DNA from: JBOGJG01 sp050747825
GTDB taxonomy: Bacteria; Acidobacteriota; UBA6911; RPQK01; JBOGJG01
Length of the DNA stretch: 5,717 nucleotides
Direction of reading: 5' to 3'
Assembly: GCA_050747825.1 (NCBI GenBank)
Contig: JBOGJG010000273.1
Location: 1 to 5,717, forward strand
Shown: positions 5,591 to 5,717 of the stretch, piece by piece
How positions within the stretch are numbered: the first letter of the stretch is position 1
Layout of the letters: each line of letters begins with the position of its first letter
The notes under the pieces: model-generated
Database searches by the model: none
Told to the model about the DNA's origin: nothing
The model's input: the letters and a program-made list of their open reading frames with translations, nothing else
Made by a program: the position numbers and the translations under genes

Positions 5591-5717
5591 GAACTGAAGC
5601 CGGTGACAGCGAGATGACACGGAAGCAGCAGCGGTCTGGGTGGTGGGGGGTCGGTGGGTGTTCGGGGCTGGGAGGCGTCGTTCGCCTAACCAGTCGCTGC
5701 AGTTGACGGCCCCCAAA
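5591..5717. repeat. Right copy of exact 127-bp terminal direct repeat
   Basis: This is the same sequence as bases 1-127. It includes a second view of the left 34 bases of the attC site (5684-5717, R'' heptamer at 5684-5690), because the circle is opened within that site. It should be counted once when the element is treated as a 5,590-bp circle. Confidence 0.97.
5684..5717 (+). other. attC: Partial second view of the attC site (left arm)
   Basis: These 34 bases equal 94-127 and contain the R'' heptamer (5684-5690), the L'' arm and the start of the terminal stem. The right arm falls beyond the window edge. This is probably the same physical site seen across the circle junction. If the unit is tandemly repeated, it is the attC of the next copy. 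Confidence 0.85.

Noticed and set aside
5192..5617. Open frame of 141 codons on the + strand in the noncoding region
   Set aside because: It has no Shine-Dalgarno sequence and no recognisable domain, and it runs through the inverted repeats, which would then be constrained by coding. It is probably chance in GC-rich DNA.
5452..5706. Open frame of 84 codons ending inside the attC, as some cassette genes do
   Set aside because: It begins with TTG, has no ribosome binding site, and its second half is a translation of the G-rich tract. The stop inside attC is suggestive but not enough.
1..5717. Small plasmid or phage genome as an explanation for circular closure
   Set aside because: There is no replication initiator, relaxase, capsid or other plasmid or phage gene, and no iteron array. 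The two exported hydrolases and the attC fit a cassette better.

Overview
The window is a high-GC (roughly 60-65% by eye) bacterial sequence. Its first 127 bases are repeated exactly as its last 127, so it closes into a 5,590-bp circle or is one unit of a tandem repeat. It holds two genes on the + strand, both for predicted secreted enzymes of types typical of Planctomycetota and Verrucomicrobiota: a Cys-type sulfatase and serine hydrolases with a 'YFPPP...GGWR' lead-in. The taxonomic suggestion is recognition from memory, not a search.

Layout. Positions 1-93 are noncoding and include a five-run G-tract (48-82). An attC-like integron recombination site lies at 94-157. It has R''/R' heptamers, L''/L' arms, two unpaired bases and a GC-rich terminal stem. 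A 74-nt leader with a good ribosome binding site leads to a large gene (232-3588, 1,118 aa). Its product is a signal peptide, a glycoside-hydrolase-like TIM barrel and two tandem class-C beta-lactamase-like serine hydrolase domains. After 48 nt comes a sulfatase gene (start 3637, end 5091). Then follow about 590 nt (through the circle junction) without a convincing gene but with several inverted repeats, leading back into the attC.

Interpretation. One attC, both genes reading toward it, no integrase, no replication gene and circular closure together match an integron gene cassette, either as an excised circle or as identical copies in tandem. If so, it is very large, since cassettes are usually about 0.5-1.5 kb with one small gene. 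It would also be unusual in carrying a two-gene secreted polysaccharide-processing module. The two genes probably form an operon: the sulfatase would remove sulfate esters while the glycosidase/esterase fusion cleaves glycosidic or ester bonds outside the cytoplasm. The joint role is inference from domains and adjacency, and no substrate can be named from sequence.
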